Part shown: positions 24,942-34,887 of the stretch, piece after piece | How the letters are laid out: each line of letters opens with the position of its first letter | Numbering within the stretch: the first letter of the stretch is position 1 | Assembly: GCA_001898145.1 (NCBI GenBank) | Contig: MKSR01000019.1 | Location: 467,198 to 531,197, forward strand | Direction: 5' to 3' | Source: Dyadobacter sp. 50-39 | GTDB lineage: Bacteria; Bacteroidota; Bacteroidia; Cytophagales; Spirosomataceae | DNA: 64,000 nucleotides | The notes under the pieces: model-generated | Told to the model about the DNA's origin: nothing | The model's input: only the letters and a program-made list of their open reading frames with translations | Database searches by the model: none | Position numbers and translations under genes: made by a program

Positions 24942-25265
24942 CTATTTGTTTCTGTAAACTTCTTTACGGTTTCCCACTTTCACAACTTCCACAAGTAACG
25001 CTCGATCTGCTATCTCGTAAACAATGCGGTACTGCCCTACTCTCACCCGATAACTGTTTGCAAAATTTTCGAGCTTTTTCACACCGCCGGGTCGTGGATT
25101 AACGGCGAGCGCAGACGCTTCATCCTTTCTGGTTTCAATAGCAACAGCGTCTTCAATGTCTTCGATGATGTCCGCCAGGTTTTCACGGTGTTTCAACAAC
25201 TCCAAATCGATCACCACCGCTTTTTTATGACCGACTTCATCCGTCAGATAGCTAACTCCTTTCAT
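24942..25265 (-). CDS. Chimeric antitoxin / truncated RelE-ParE-type toxin remnant
   Basis: A single 107-residue frame joins two parts. Residues 1-49 (VSYLTDEVGHKKAVVIDLEL, ADIIEDIEDAVAIETRKDEA) resemble a small Phd/YefM-like antitoxin. Residues 53-107 (AVNPRPGGVKKLENF, SYRVRVGQYRIVYEIADRAL, LVEVVKVGNRKEVYR) match the C-terminal half of RelE/ParE toxins, which normally begin with about 40 further residues. The antitoxin tail and the toxin head are absent, as expected after an in-frame deletion. The catalytic end (Arg of RVRVGQYR, YR end) is kept, so residual activity is possible. Start ATG 25265 has an AAGGAT site upstream. Confidence 0.75.
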   Translation of the reverse strand: MKGVSYLTDEVGHKKAVVIDLELLKHRENLADIIEDIEDAVAIETRKDEASALAVNPRPGGVKKLENFANSYRVRVGQYRIVYEIADRALLVEVVKVGNRKEVYRNK

Positions 25266-25312
25266 AGCAAAATCCTTTTTGAATTCGATTCAAGTTAACT
25301 AAAATTTGAATT

Positions 25313-26023
25313 TCAAACCAACGCACCCACCTTGCTCGGGTTCGGATTGATAGTATCCGACTCTACGAGCCCGTCGCGGAGGCGGACGATGCGGTGGGCG
25401 TAGTGCGCGATATCTTCTTCGTGCGTTACCATCACGATCGTGTTGCCTTTGCTGTAAAGCTGATCGAACAGGTCCATGATTTCGTAGGAAGTTTTGGTGT
25501 CGAGGTTACCGGTCGGTTCATCGGCCAGCAGGATGCTGGGATCGTTCACAAGCGCGCGGGCGATCGCTACACGCTGGCGCTGGCCACCGGAGAGTTCGTT
25601 CGGCTTATGCCCGGCCCGATTTTCCAGACCTACATTTCTGAGCGATTGCATGGCCTTTTCCGTTCTGTCGGATTTGCTCAAACCTGCATAAATAAGCGGT
25701 AAGGCCACATTATCCAGCGACGACATCCTCGGGAGCAGGTTGAATGTCTGAAATACAAAACCGATCTCCTTGTTCCGGATTTCGGCCAGCTCGTTTTCAG
25801 TCATGTCCGAAACATCCTTATTGTTGAGAATGTACTTCCCGGTCGTAGGCGTGTCCAGGCAGCCGATGATATTCATCAGGGTCGATTTACCAGACCCCGA
25901 CGGTCCCATAAATGCTACATATTCCCCTTTGTTAACTGAAATTGTAACGGATTTAAGCGCCTGGATGATCTCGCTACCCATCACGTAACGTTTGGCGATC
26001 TCGCTGGTTTCTATGATTTTCAT
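25313..26023 (-). CDS. ABC transporter ATP-binding protein, MacB/LolD type
   Basis: Soluble ATPase of the FtsX-type transporter class. Walker [10 protein letters not shown] (about 40-48), Q-loop near [20 protein letters not shown], signature [15 protein letters not shown], Walker [14 protein letters not shown]-loop [14 protein letters not shown]. 236 residues from ATG 26023, preferred over GTG 26029. MacB/LolD ATPases couple to FtsX-like membrane subunits to move lipoproteins or drugs; no such permease is adjacent here, so its partner is elsewhere in the genome. The next gene upstream (26061) is unrelated, 37 bases away. Confidence 0.92.
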   Translation of the reverse strand: MKIIETSEIAKRYVMGSEIIQALKSVTISVNKGEYVAFMGPSGSGKSTLMNIIGCLDTPTTGKYILNNKDVSDMTENELAEIRNKEIGFVFQTFNLLPRMSSLDNVALPLIYAGLSKSDRTEKAMQSLRNVGLENRAGHKPNELSGGQRQRVAIARALVNDPSILLADEPTGNLDTKTSYEIMDLFDQLYSKGNTIVMVTHEEDIAHYAHRIVRLRDGLVESDTINPNPSKVGALV

Positions 26024-26060
26024 GGACACAATTTTTCAGTAGGAATTTAGCTGTTATGGT

Positions 26061-26516
26061 TCAGGATGCCGACGAAATTTTATGAAAAAATGACTGAACA
26101 AAGAATGAAGCCAGGATCACCGGCGGCGGGATGTCCTCGTTGATCACATTCCCCTCCCGCTTCCAGAAGCCGGCGGATTCGAAACGGGCCTCGGATTCCC
26201 CGTTGGCCACCACCCATTTACTTCGCAGCCACGATTCCAACCGCCACTCGTAACGCTTGCCCTCATAGGTAATCCACGCTTTGCTCCGGAAAAGGTTGTA
26301 TTCGATATCGCCCAGCACACTTCTCCCCTCGATATCGCGGATTTCGGTGCGCGACTGAAAAAATCCTTTGCTTTTGAAGGTGAGCATGTAGCCGTCCAAT
26401 TCGCCCCGGCCGTCGTACTTAAAAATAGTGGTTTTGAGGATCCCGGCGATGACTTTACCCCGGAAAATCCGGCATTCCGTTTCAGTGAAATTGGATTTCC
26501 AGGACAAAGCCGCCAT
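26061..26516 (-). CDS. Conserved hypothetical protein (151 aa)
   Basis: Not confidently assigned. No signal peptide. Mostly beta pattern (FKYDGRGELDGYMLTFKSKG, RSVLGDIEYNLFRSKAWITY, GKRYEWRLESWLRSKWVVAN), which could suit a tubby/LURP-one-like closed barrel, but that is only a resemblance. C-terminal part is hydrophobic (IPPPVILASFFVQSFF). It lies between the ABC ATPase and the big TPR membrane protein on the same strand, with short gaps, so it may be co-transcribed with one of them. Confidence 0.65.
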   Translation of the reverse strand: MAALSWKSNFTETECRIFRGKVIAGILKTTIFKYDGRGELDGYMLTFKSKGFFQSRTEIRDIEGRSVLGDIEYNLFRSKAWITYEGKRYEWRLESWLRSKWVVANGESEARFESAGFWKREGNVINEDIPPPVILASFFVQSFFHKISSAS

Positions 26517-26555
26517 TGGTGAAGTGTATTTTGAGAAGGCTAAAATATTAAATCG

Positions 26556-29216
26556 TCAAAATTCCGCCCTTTGTTTTTCGATAAGTGCCCGCATCGGCTG
26601 ATAGTGGGTCAGAAATTGCTGATAACCGGCAGGCAACGCATATTGCATTACCTTCTGCTCTCCCTCCTTTGCTTGCCCGAGCAAGCCCTGTTCCAGGCTT
26701 AATAATGCATATTGTTCCCACAATTCGGGTGCATATTCATTGTAGCGCAGCGCATCCAGCACCAGTTGATAAGCCTCCTTCGTCTGCTTTTTGCTCCTGT
26801 AAAATTCCGATGCCGCCGAAATAATGCGTGCATCGAAAGGATTGGTGCGCACGGCGTTTTGGATATTTTGCAACGAAGGTGATTTTGACATAACGGCAAA
26901 CAACGAATCTGTCGCCGATTTCGGCCTGACGCCCGCAAATAATGCCTGCTTCAACTGCTCCAAAGCCGGATTTTTTGCCTTTTCCTGCGCCTTGTCAAGC
27001 AGCACCACCGCTATTTCCTTCTTGTTGGACAATGCATTCGCGACAGCCATTCCCAGTGACCCTTCGATGCCTTCTACCGGTGAAAGTGCCTCGATGGCCT
27101 TGTCATACAATCCCAGTTGCAGCAACCAATGTCCCAGTATTTTATGGTACAAATCGCTCTTTTCGCCTTCCTCTGCCGTCCATGCCGTGAGTGTTTCCAG
27201 CGCTTTGAGTTTGTTTCCACTATAAAACTGCGGGTACAATGCCGCGAGAGACAAATCCTGCGACAGCATTGGATTTTTCACAGCCAACCGGGGCAACAGT
27301 GTAGCCGGTAATGAATCAAATGCGGCCTGGTTGGTGGCGTAATTGAGGAGATAGGCCAAAGAAGAGACGCTCAAAAGTGAATCGCCGGGAACCGCCTTTC
27401 GATTGAAATCCTCTTTATGAAATTGCTGCCTGATATTCTGAACTGCCAGCCAGTTGGCCTGCCAGGAAAGATAATCGCGTTTTTCGGAGCTGGCGGCGAG
27501 GGAATCCAGCAGGCCGGAGCCGGTGTTTTTGGCTAAAATGGCAAGCAGGTTTGTTGCCGGGATTTCCGGGCGCGCCGCATTCGATTTGGCAAGGTCCAGG
27601 TAATAGTACGCTGAATCGGCCACATTGGTTTTGGAATAAAGCATGCCCAGGTTATTCAGCAACTCCCCATTCGCCGGAAAACGGCGCAATCCTTCCTGCA
27701 AGCTATATACGGCGTCAAAAAACAGACTTTCCTGCACCAGGATACCGCTCAGGCCTGCGTAAGCCTGCGGAGAAGGGTTTTTCAACAATGCCTGCCGGAA
27801 ATAATAAGCTGCTGCATTACGGTCGCCCTGCTTTAATGCAATGGATGCCAGCGCGTAGTTCGATTTATGATTCTGAAATTCCTGCTGCAATGCGAGTTTA
27901 TAATACTGCTCGGCCAGCGTGAATTCTTCCGTTGTGGCATGCAAATCGCCCAACTCGTTGAAATAACCTGCAATCGCTTGGTTCAAAGGCAGCAGTCGCT
28001 GCATTGAAAACAGCACCACCAGGCCTGCAAATCCAAAAAGACGGGTTTGGGTCAATCCAAAACGAAGCGGTTTATACAAAACCTTGTAGACCGCCAGTTT
28101 TTGTTTAAAAACCTCCCAAAAATTGACCAGAACATAAAACAGGAACAACAAACCCATCGCCAGCTGACCCTGCACGACGGTATCTTCCAGCGTTTCCAGC
28201 ACCGGATCATTGGCTGTCCCCGCCATCAGGCCCGCAAAGGATGCGGCAATCACAAACAGTCCCATGTAAAGCCAAAAGCCCGCGCTACGGAACGGAATCA
28301 CGCCCTGCGTGGAATCCGCCCGCCTTTTGAATCCCCATATCCCGAGAATGCCCGACGCCAGTGCGAGGTAGAATGGACTGACCAGCGTGACGTTCCAATC
28401 TATCTGACGGGTATTTTGAAGGTATATCAATAACAAGAGCAGCAAATACAGCACACTGATCACAATAAACTGTACAAGGCCCGACCGCCCCTTGCCAGTC
28501 TCTCCGCTCGTGCTGAGCCAAACAAAGCCTGCCATAATTTCAGTAGCCGACACAAGCAAAAACAGCATTGCAGCAACGAGCCACAAGGGAAAAGAATAAG
28601 CTGCGGCCGTCAATGCCGGAACCGGTGCCGACGAGCCAAATCCGACGAGCGCAGCCAACAGCACCGAAACGCCGATCATCCCAGCGATGCGCGAAGCAAT
28701 GCCGATATCCGGGCGAAATGCATGGAAATAGTAGGAAAGGCCGCCATAGGAAGCGGTGGCTATCAGAAACAAAAGACGGTTTTCTGCGCCGAAAACCCGC
28801 AAAGTTTCGAGCCGGGCAAATGCCAGGAACAATATGAAAAGGATCGTCCCGGCCAGGTACCAAAACCGCGGCATGGTCGTCAGCGCGGCCAGCACGAGCG
28901 AAAGGCCAGCGAGCGCACCGATCCAGAACAGGTAGACGGTCATGGCATCAACCTCCATTACCGACGACATGAAACTCTCCGTCACCAGATGCGTCGGCGT
29001 TGAAATGCCATATTGCCATTGCCCGAGTTGCAGCACATCCACCACGGCGGTCGTTTCCGACAGCTCACTCACCACATTCCAGCGTACCACATTACCCAGG
29101 GGGTCCATGCATTTCCAGATCAGGAAAGCCAGTGCTAAAATCAAAACCAGGAAAGTACCGACTGCCATCCGCCGCTCGGACGGCGACCATACCTTCCAGA
29201 AAAGTAAATCGTTCAT
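26556..29216 (-). CDS. Large membrane protein with TPR repeats (886 aa)
   Basis: N-terminal half (roughly residues 10-395) has about twelve hydrophobic segments, e.g. AVGTFLVLILALAFLIW, VYLFWIGALAGLSLVLAALT, IVISVLYLLLLLLIYLQ, FGFAGLVVLFSM. The C-terminal half is a TPR array: EFTLAEQYYKLALQQE, NAAAYYFRQALLKNPSPQAY, SLFFDAVYSLQEGLRRFPAN and KQTKEAYQLVLDALRYNEY. This layout (membrane domain plus periplasmic or cytoplasmic TPR) recalls Bacteroidota polysaccharide-export or gliding-related scaffolds, but I cannot name the family. ATG 29216 is preferred; 29234 adds six residues. Confidence 0.8.
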   Translation of the reverse strand: MNDLLFWKVWSPSERRMAVGTFLVLILALAFLIWKCMDPLGNVVRWNVVSELSETTAVVDVLQLGQWQYGISTPTHLVTESFMSSVMEVDAMTVYLFWIGALAGLSLVLAALTTMPRFWYLAGTILFILFLAFARLETLRVFGAENRLLFLIATASYGGLSYYFHAFRPDIGIASRIAGMIGVSVLLAALVGFGSSAPVPALTAAAYSFPLWLVAAMLFLLVSATEIMAGFVWLSTSGETGKGRSGLVQFIVISVLYLLLLLLIYLQNTRQIDWNVTLVSPFYLALASGILGIWGFKRRADSTQGVIPFRSAGFWLYMGLFVIAASFAGLMAGTANDPVLETLEDTVVQGQLAMGLLFLFYVLVNFWEVFKQKLAVYKVLYKPLRFGLTQTRLFGFAGLVVLFSMQRLLPLNQAIAGYFNELGDLHATTEEFTLAEQYYKLALQQEFQNHKSNYALASIALKQGDRNAAAYYFRQALLKNPSPQAYAGLSGILVQESLFFDAVYSLQEGLRRFPANGELLNNLGMLYSKTNVADSAYYYLDLAKSNAARPEIPATNLLAILAKNTGSGLLDSLAASSEKRDYLSWQANWLAVQNIRQQFHKEDFNRKAVPGDSLLSVSSLAYLLNYATNQAAFDSLPATLLPRLAVKNPMLSQDLSLAALYPQFYSGNKLKALETLTAWTAEEGEKSDLYHKILGHWLLQLGLYDKAIEALSPVEGIEGSLGMAVANALSNKKEIAVVLLDKAQEKAKNPALEQLKQALFAGVRPKSATDSLFAVMSKSPSLQNIQNAVRTNPFDARIISAASEFYRSKKQTKEAYQLVLDALRYNEYAPELWEQYALLSLEQGLLGQAKEGEQKVMQYALPAGYQQFLTHYQPMRALIEKQRAEF

Positions 29217-29242
29217 ATCGTATATATTAAACACGAAATCGG

Positions 29243-29575
29243 TTAGAGACCGGTTATCTCTACCAAATCGTTCGTTTCGAGCAATGCGAGTGCCTGTCGC
29301 AAATTTGCCTCGAAAATTTCTTTCAATCTATTGTTGGATGTATTTCCGCAAGTCAGCCAGATTACTTTCGGCGGGCTGCCAAAGCGATTCAGCAGAGATA
29401 CAAAGTCGTCATCCTTTGTAATTACTATGGCATTCTTTGTTTTAGAATATGCAAATATTTCCTCATCCTCGGCATGACGAAGATTCAGGTATTGTGCAGA
29501 AAAACAGGAGATTTCGAAAGTTTCGGTTATCCAGACAGCGAGCGCCGGCGGCAGTTGGGCGTCTAGTATGATCAT
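29243..29575 (-). CDS. DUF5615 PIN-like toxin
   Basis: 110-residue protein of the PIN-like DUF5615 family, toxin partner of DUF433. Acidic residues expected in a PIN fold are seen: D5 in MIILDAQLPPALA, D/E in RHAEDEEIFAYS (about 36-40), and ITKDDDFVSL (D55-D57). Translation is coupled to the upstream antitoxin gene through a shared base (TGA/ATG overlap at 29575). Such proteins are thought to act as ribonucleases, but activity of this family is weakly documented. Confidence 0.88.
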   Translation of the reverse strand: MIILDAQLPPALAVWITETFEISCFSAQYLNLRHAEDEEIFAYSKTKNAIVITKDDDFVSLLNRFGSPPKVIWLTCGNTSNNRLKEIFEANLRQALALLETNDLVEITGL

Positions 29576-29814
29576 CAGGCCGCTTGCAAAACGGGATGAT
29601 TCAGTTTAAGGGCCGCGTAGACAAGACATGCCGTAATATCTTCCGGTTCGAGATCCGGCAGCTCTTCTGTGATAATCTGTTCCGGAGTGATTCCGGCAGC
29701 CAGCAATTCAATTACGTCGGTCACGCGGATACGCATATTACGGATGCAGGGCTTGCCCCCGCATTGCTTGGGATTAAATGTAATACGTTCCAAAAGTTGC
29801 GTGTTCATCTGCAT
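29575..29814 (-). CDS. DUF433 antitoxin
   Basis: 79-residue protein with the DUF433 pattern ERITFNPKQCGGKPCIRNMR, IRVTDVIELLAAGITPEQII and EDLPDLEPEDITACLVYA; the helix-turn-helix-like centre resembles VapB-type antitoxins and usually represses its own promoter. The frame is open to a TTG at 29829; ATG 29814 or 29808 is more likely. It overlaps the toxin gene by one base and precedes it, as in most pairs of this type. Confidence 0.88.
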   Translation of the reverse strand: MQMNTQLLERITFNPKQCGGKPCIRNMRIRVTDVIELLAAGITPEQIITEELPDLEPEDITACLVYAALKLNHPVLQAA

Positions 29815-30002
29815 TTTGTCGGTGTTCAAATCAAATTTAGGTGATTTTAATAACTATCTCAACCCCTTTTCCCATGAGGAAACTCGTCAAAAAGTTCCCA
29901 TAGCCTCTCCCTCAAACGCACTTTCCGGAAATATTAAGCACAGTTTTCGGGAAAAACGGGTGATTTTCTAAAAAATATCCAAATTTTCGCCTCGTCTGCT
30001 AT

Positions 30003-31589
<1,587 letters not shown>

Positions 31590-31607
31590 GTCAACTCATA
31601 GACTATT

Positions 31608-31850
31608 ATGCATTTAGAAATCATTACCCCAGATAAAAAGGTATTTGCCGGCGAGGCGAATGCCGTAACATTACCGGGTACCGAGGGACAGTTCCAGGTT
31701 TTGAACCGTCACGCACCGCTGGTCAGCACGCTGGGCAAAGGTGATGTGGTAGTCGATACCGGCGCTGCAAAGCAACACTTCGTGATCGACGGTGGTGTGG
31801 TGGAAGTGCTGAATAACAAAGTACTGGTTCTCGCCGAAGCAGTTCTTTAA
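31608..31850 (+). CDS. atpC: F1Fo ATP synthase epsilon subunit (short form)
   Basis: 80 residues: MHLEIITPDKKVFAGEANAV, TLPGTEGQFQVLNRHAPLVS, TLGKGDVVVDTGAA and VIDGGVVEVLNNKVLVLAE cover the complete N-terminal beta-sandwich. The C-terminal two-helix domain that inhibits ATP hydrolysis in E. coli is absent. Short epsilon subunits are common in this phylum. It starts 18 bases after atpD and ends in a strong terminator. Confidence 0.93.
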   Translation: MHLEIITPDKKVFAGEANAVTLPGTEGQFQVLNRHAPLVSTLGKGDVVVDTGAAKQHFVIDGGVVEVLNNKVLVLAEAVL

Positions 31851-31867
31851 GGAATATATATCAATGC

Positions 31868-31907
31868 AAAAGCTCGGATGCTGTGAAAACGGCATCCGAG
31901 CTTTTTT
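31868..31907 (+). terminator. Terminator of the atpDC operon
   Basis: AAAAGCTCGGATGC and GCATCCGAGCTTTTTT form a 12-bp stem with a 10-base loop and a T run, 17 bases after atpC. Confidence 0.93.
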
Positions 31908-32005
31908 GTGCCTGTTGATAATCGGTAGCTATTATTTGCACATTCTGCAAAAGACTATTCAGTTTCATATCTATCTTTAAACATTATCCAAACCGCCCAC
32001 CGATC

Positions 32006-32209
32006 ATGAAATTCGTTTTAAAGGAAGGGCAAATGCTGGAAGACGTTTTCCCGACAGCCGCCCGATCAAAGGTTTTCCCGTCTGCCGCCTCAACTATAAA
32101 AAGCAAAAAACTCGACGCTCGAAAATTTGTAGGAGTAATCAAATTAACCGACAAAGCTCTGGAAGCCCAGAGACGTATGCGTAATGAGTGGAACGAAGAT
32201 CCTGATTGA
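32006..32209 (+). CDS. VapB-type antitoxin (67 aa), probable
   Basis: Small basic protein upstream of, and overlapping by 26 bases, a PIN-domain toxin gene. Sequence (MKFVLKEGQMLEDVFPTAAR, KLDARKFVGVIKLTDKALEA) is not one I recognise from a named antitoxin family, so the assignment rests on size, charge and overlap. The C-terminal part (QRRMRNEWNEDPD) would wrap the toxin if the pair follows the usual VapBC plan. Confidence 0.65.
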   Translation: MKFVLKEGQMLEDVFPTAARSKVFPSAASTIKSKKLDARKFVGVIKLTDKALEAQRRMRNEWNEDPD

Positions 32210-32558
32210 CACGAATATTGCCATCAACCTTTTCAAGGGCGATGATCGCCTGGGTTTACTACTGCAAGATCGAGAAGCGTATATTTCATTTATTAGTGAG
32301 CTGGAATTGCTCGGCTATCAGGCTATAACCATCGAAGAGGAATCCTCCTCGGTCGAAATGTTTCTGGACGAATGCACGATCATAGGTATCAACTCCGGGA
32401 TTAAGGAAATTACAACTTACGTCCAGCGGCAATACAATCTCAAACTTCGTGACGCGATCATCGCGGCCACATCCATTTTCCTCGGTATCCCATTGTTATC
32501 CACCGACAACGGCTTCGAGCGGGTTAGGGAGTTAATTTTCATCTTTTACGAACCCTAA
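32184..32558 (+). CDS. PIN-domain VapC-family toxin
   Basis: 124-residue PIN-domain ribonuclease toxin. Catalytic acidic residues: D9 in ILIDTNIAINLF, E in FISELELLGYQA (about 39-41), D in LKLRDAIIAATS and D in LLSTDNGF near the C-terminus. VapC toxins cleave initiator tRNA or rRNA; specificity is not evident here. ATG 32184 overlaps its antitoxin gene, consistent with translational coupling, and its last 27 bases overlap the convergent cupin gene. Confidence 0.9.
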   Translation: MSGTKILIDTNIAINLFKGDDRLGLLLQDREAYISFISELELLGYQAITIEEESSSVEMFLDECTIIGINSGIKEITTYVQRQYNLKLRDAIIAATSIFLGIPLLSTDNGFERVRELIFIFYEP

Positions 32559-33251
32559 ATCAATCACCAATAAAATCGCCGCGTTCGACAGCGCTTCGAA
32601 TTCTACCGTTTCCGCATTCCGCAATGCCAGGCCGTCCCGCCTTTCCAATAGCCGGTTCTGCACTTCAAAAGCCCCTTCAATGACAAATATAAATGCGGCA
32701 TGATCCGCATTCCAGCTGGTAAAAATGCCTTCTGCCCGGCCGTCGTACTGGCCGATATACAGGTGGGCGGAGCTCCCGTGGTAGCCACGGACCGGGAGAA
32801 GGACATTTTTCTCATTTAGATCGAACGAAATGTTGATGCCGGATAATGACATCGGGGTGCTTAAAAACGGACCATCATTAACCCTGATCTGCAAATAGTT
32901 GATCGCCTCGTCGGGGTATGGATTGGTGATGGTATAATGTCTGTCCGGAGATACCAGCAGAAAAAGTACCTCGCCGGCATTGATAAATTTGGGCTCCTTG
33001 CCCCGCTCTTCGATTTCAATCGCACCCATAACCGGAAATAGAATAACCTGGCAAAATTGCTCCACATGCAGCTCGTGGCTGCATTCCGGCATCAGCACCT
33101 CATCGTTCAGTACGTCCAGCGTTCCGAACGGTCCCCGGTCGGCGGCGGAGTATTCCTGGAAATTGAACGTTCTGAAACTCCGGAAGCCATCGGCCTCAAA
33201 CCTCCCGCGAAGGCTTTCCAGGTATATCTGAGCTTGGGTTGTTGGAAACAT
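32532..33251 (-). CDS. Cupin / pirin-like protein (YhaK type)
   Basis: 239 residues from ATG 33251 (MFPTTQAQIYLE). Two cupin-like halves: FCQVILFPVMGAIEIEERGK with INAGEVLFLLVSPDRHYTIT, and HLYIGQYDGRAEGIF with DHAAFIFVIEGAFEVQN... plus LRNAETVEFEALSNAAILLV. This resembles the bicupin pirin-like family, several members of which bind a metal and act as quercetinases or sensors. The first start (33347) adds 32 residues without cupin character. Converges with the vapC-type gene and overlaps it by 27 bases. Confidence 0.75.
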   Translation of the reverse strand: MFPTTQAQIYLESLRGRFEADGFRSFRTFNFQEYSAADRGPFGTLDVLNDEVLMPECSHELHVEQFCQVILFPVMGAIEIEERGKEPKFINAGEVLFLLVSPDRHYTITNPYPDEAINYLQIRVNDGPFLSTPMSLSGINISFDLNEKNVLLPVRGYHGSSAHLYIGQYDGRAEGIFTSWNADHAAFIFVIEGAFEVQNRLLERRDGLALRNAETVEFEALSNAAILLVIDLGFVKDEN

Positions 33252-33339
33252 AGGCAGCGTGTTACTTCGGCGGTCGGTGGTCAAAAAATTTTGCATTGAA
33301 CAAAAGTTCGACGGCCGAAAGCCGACAGCCGAAGTCAAA

Positions 33340-34068
33340 CTAAGCACTCACTACAATCGCGTGTGTCAGCTCGTAACCGGCCGAAACACTTCCTGTTACG
33401 GTCGACATTTCAGTACTTACGCCGTCGCCGAACACATTGTCGCGCGCATTGGTTGTATCCGCCTGCCCGTGGCTTGCATATACGCCCTGCGCAAACACGA
33501 CTTTGCTGATCTCCTCGGGGAATGCGATCTGGGTCACGAGCAGCGACTTCCCGCTCGCATTATATACATGTACGTGGATATGCACCGCGCGGCCCGAGTA
33601 CCAGCCCGGGTAAATGCTCGTAAATGTCACGAGGCCGTTGGCATCCGTGGTCTGCCGGCCGCGCAGGAAATGTACGCTGGTGTAATTGGTCGATTGCATG
33701 CCGGTGCCGCCGTACTCCGAGTAGTTCCCGGCCGCATCGCAATGCCATATATCCACCAATGCCCCCGCCAGGCCTTCGCAGCTATTGTTTTTATTCTGAA
33801 TAGTGATCTTGACGGTCAGCTTGGTACCCTGCCGGTCGGACCTGATATCGTTGGAAACCAGGTTTGCCGGTGTTTTGGTCGGGAAAGGCCCCTCCGTTTC
33901 GGAGGCGGTTAGTGTACAGGTCCCGGAAGTGGTGCCCGACGTGCTGCCGGTGGTGTCCGTTGTGCTTTCTACGGGGTCGACGGTATCGTTCGAGCAGCTG
34001 ATCACCGGGATGATCGCCGCGAAGCCTAATGCCGAAAATCCTCTTTTTAAAAATTCCTTGCGTTCCAT
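33340..34068 (-). CDS. Intradiol dioxygenase-like exported protein
   Basis: Extracytoplasmic relative of protocatechuate/catechol intradiol dioxygenases. N-terminus MERKEFLKRGFSALGFAAII has a twin-arginine-like KRGF and hydrophobic stretch ending in a lipobox-like VISC. Iron-ligand residues of the family are present: Tyr in NYSEYGG, Tyr in YPGWYSGRAVHIHVHV, and the HxH pair in VHIHVHV. Segment TASETEGPFPTKTPANLVSN is the characteristic opening and IWHCDAAGNYSEYG the central motif. It could act on phenolic compounds or lignin fragments outside the cytoplasm; no catabolic genes adjoin it. Confidence 0.87.
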   Translation of the reverse strand: MERKEFLKRGFSALGFAAIIPVISCSNDTVDPVESTTDTTGSTSGTTSGTCTLTASETEGPFPTKTPANLVSNDIRSDRQGTKLTVKITIQNKNNSCEGLAGALVDIWHCDAAGNYSEYGGTGMQSTNYTSVHFLRGRQTTDANGLVTFTSIYPGWYSGRAVHIHVHVYNASGKSLLVTQIAFPEEISKVVFAQGVYASHGQADTTNARDNVFGDGVSTEMSTVTGSVSAGYELTHAIVVSA

Positions 34069-34151
34069 AATTGCAGCAGTTCTGTGAGTTTAAATACATT
34101 ATCGTATTCGCTTCACGCTTTGTTGCGAAACAGCTGGAGTGTGTCGGTCAA

Positions 34152-34198
34152 TAGCCCGATTTTACCGGTGAATGGGCCGGTCGCCCGAAAATCAGGCT
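34152..34198 (-). terminator. Imperfect hairpin at the end of the response regulator gene
   Basis: AGCCTGATTTT and AAAATCGGGCT (minus strand) form an 11-bp stem with one mismatch; CCGG/CCGG pairs inside. It begins at the stop codon but lacks a clear T run, so termination is only suggested. Confidence 0.35.
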
Positions 34199-34887
34199 CA
34201 CTGGTTCTTCCATTTTTCGATAAAATCAATGTAACTGTCGCTTACCGGCAGTTCGGTTCCCGACAAGAGCTTAACTTTCTTATTCTGAATGGATTTGACT
34301 TGCAGATCAGGCACAATATAACTGCGGTGAATGCGGCTGAACGCACTTTCGGGCAGGATTTCGAGAATACCCTTCAGCGACATGAGCGTCATGACAGGAT
34401 GCCTCGAATTCACCAGATGAATTTTGATATAATCCTCCATTCCCTCGATATAGGCAATGTCGCTCAATGCAATTTTGATCGCCTTATATTCCGAACGAAC
34501 CACGATAGACTCCTCCTGCTGGCGCTGTTTTTTCAGTTCAAAACGCTCCGCAGCCTTTTGCACGGCCTTGCCGAAACGATCGATGGCAATGGGTTTCAGA
34601 AGATAGTCCACAGCTTCCAGCTCAAATCCCTCGTAAGCAAATTTCTTATGCGCTGTGGTGAAAATGATCATGGGGGGCACATCCAGCCCGGCCACCAATT
34701 CCAGTCCGGTCATATCCGGCATATGAATGTCGATAAACAGCAGATCCACCGGATTTTCCTCTAAAAAGCGCGCTCCTTCGATCGCATCGTCGAACTGCCC
34801 AGCGAGTTCGAGTACCGGAAATGCAGCAATATATTTTTCGAGAACGCCCAGTGCGAGTGGCTCGTCGTCAATGATCACGCATCTCAT
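34198..34887 (-). CDS. LytTR-family response regulator
   Basis: 229 residues. Receiver domain: IIDDEP (acidic pair 7-8), phospho-acceptor D53 in LLFIDIHMPDMTG, conserved Thr and Lys in IFTTAHKKFAYEGFELEAVDYLLKP. C-terminal LytTR DNA-binding domain from about 130 to 225, e.g. SDIAYIEGMEDYIKIHLVNS, MTLMSLKGILEIL, FSRIHRSYIVPDLQVKSIQ. Encoded just after, and overlapping by four bases, its histidine kinase. LytTR regulators control diverse envelope and nutrient genes; the target here is unknown. Confidence 0.95.
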   Translation of the reverse strand: MRCVIIDDEPLALGVLEKYIAAFPVLELAGQFDDAIEGARFLEENPVDLLFIDIHMPDMTGLELVAGLDVPPMIIFTTAHKKFAYEGFELEAVDYLLKPIAIDRFGKAVQKAAERFELKKQRQQEESIVVRSEYKAIKIALSDIAYIEGMEDYIKIHLVNSRHPVMTLMSLKGILEILPESAFSRIHRSYIVPDLQVKSIQNKKVKLLSGTELPVSDSYIDFIEKWKNQ

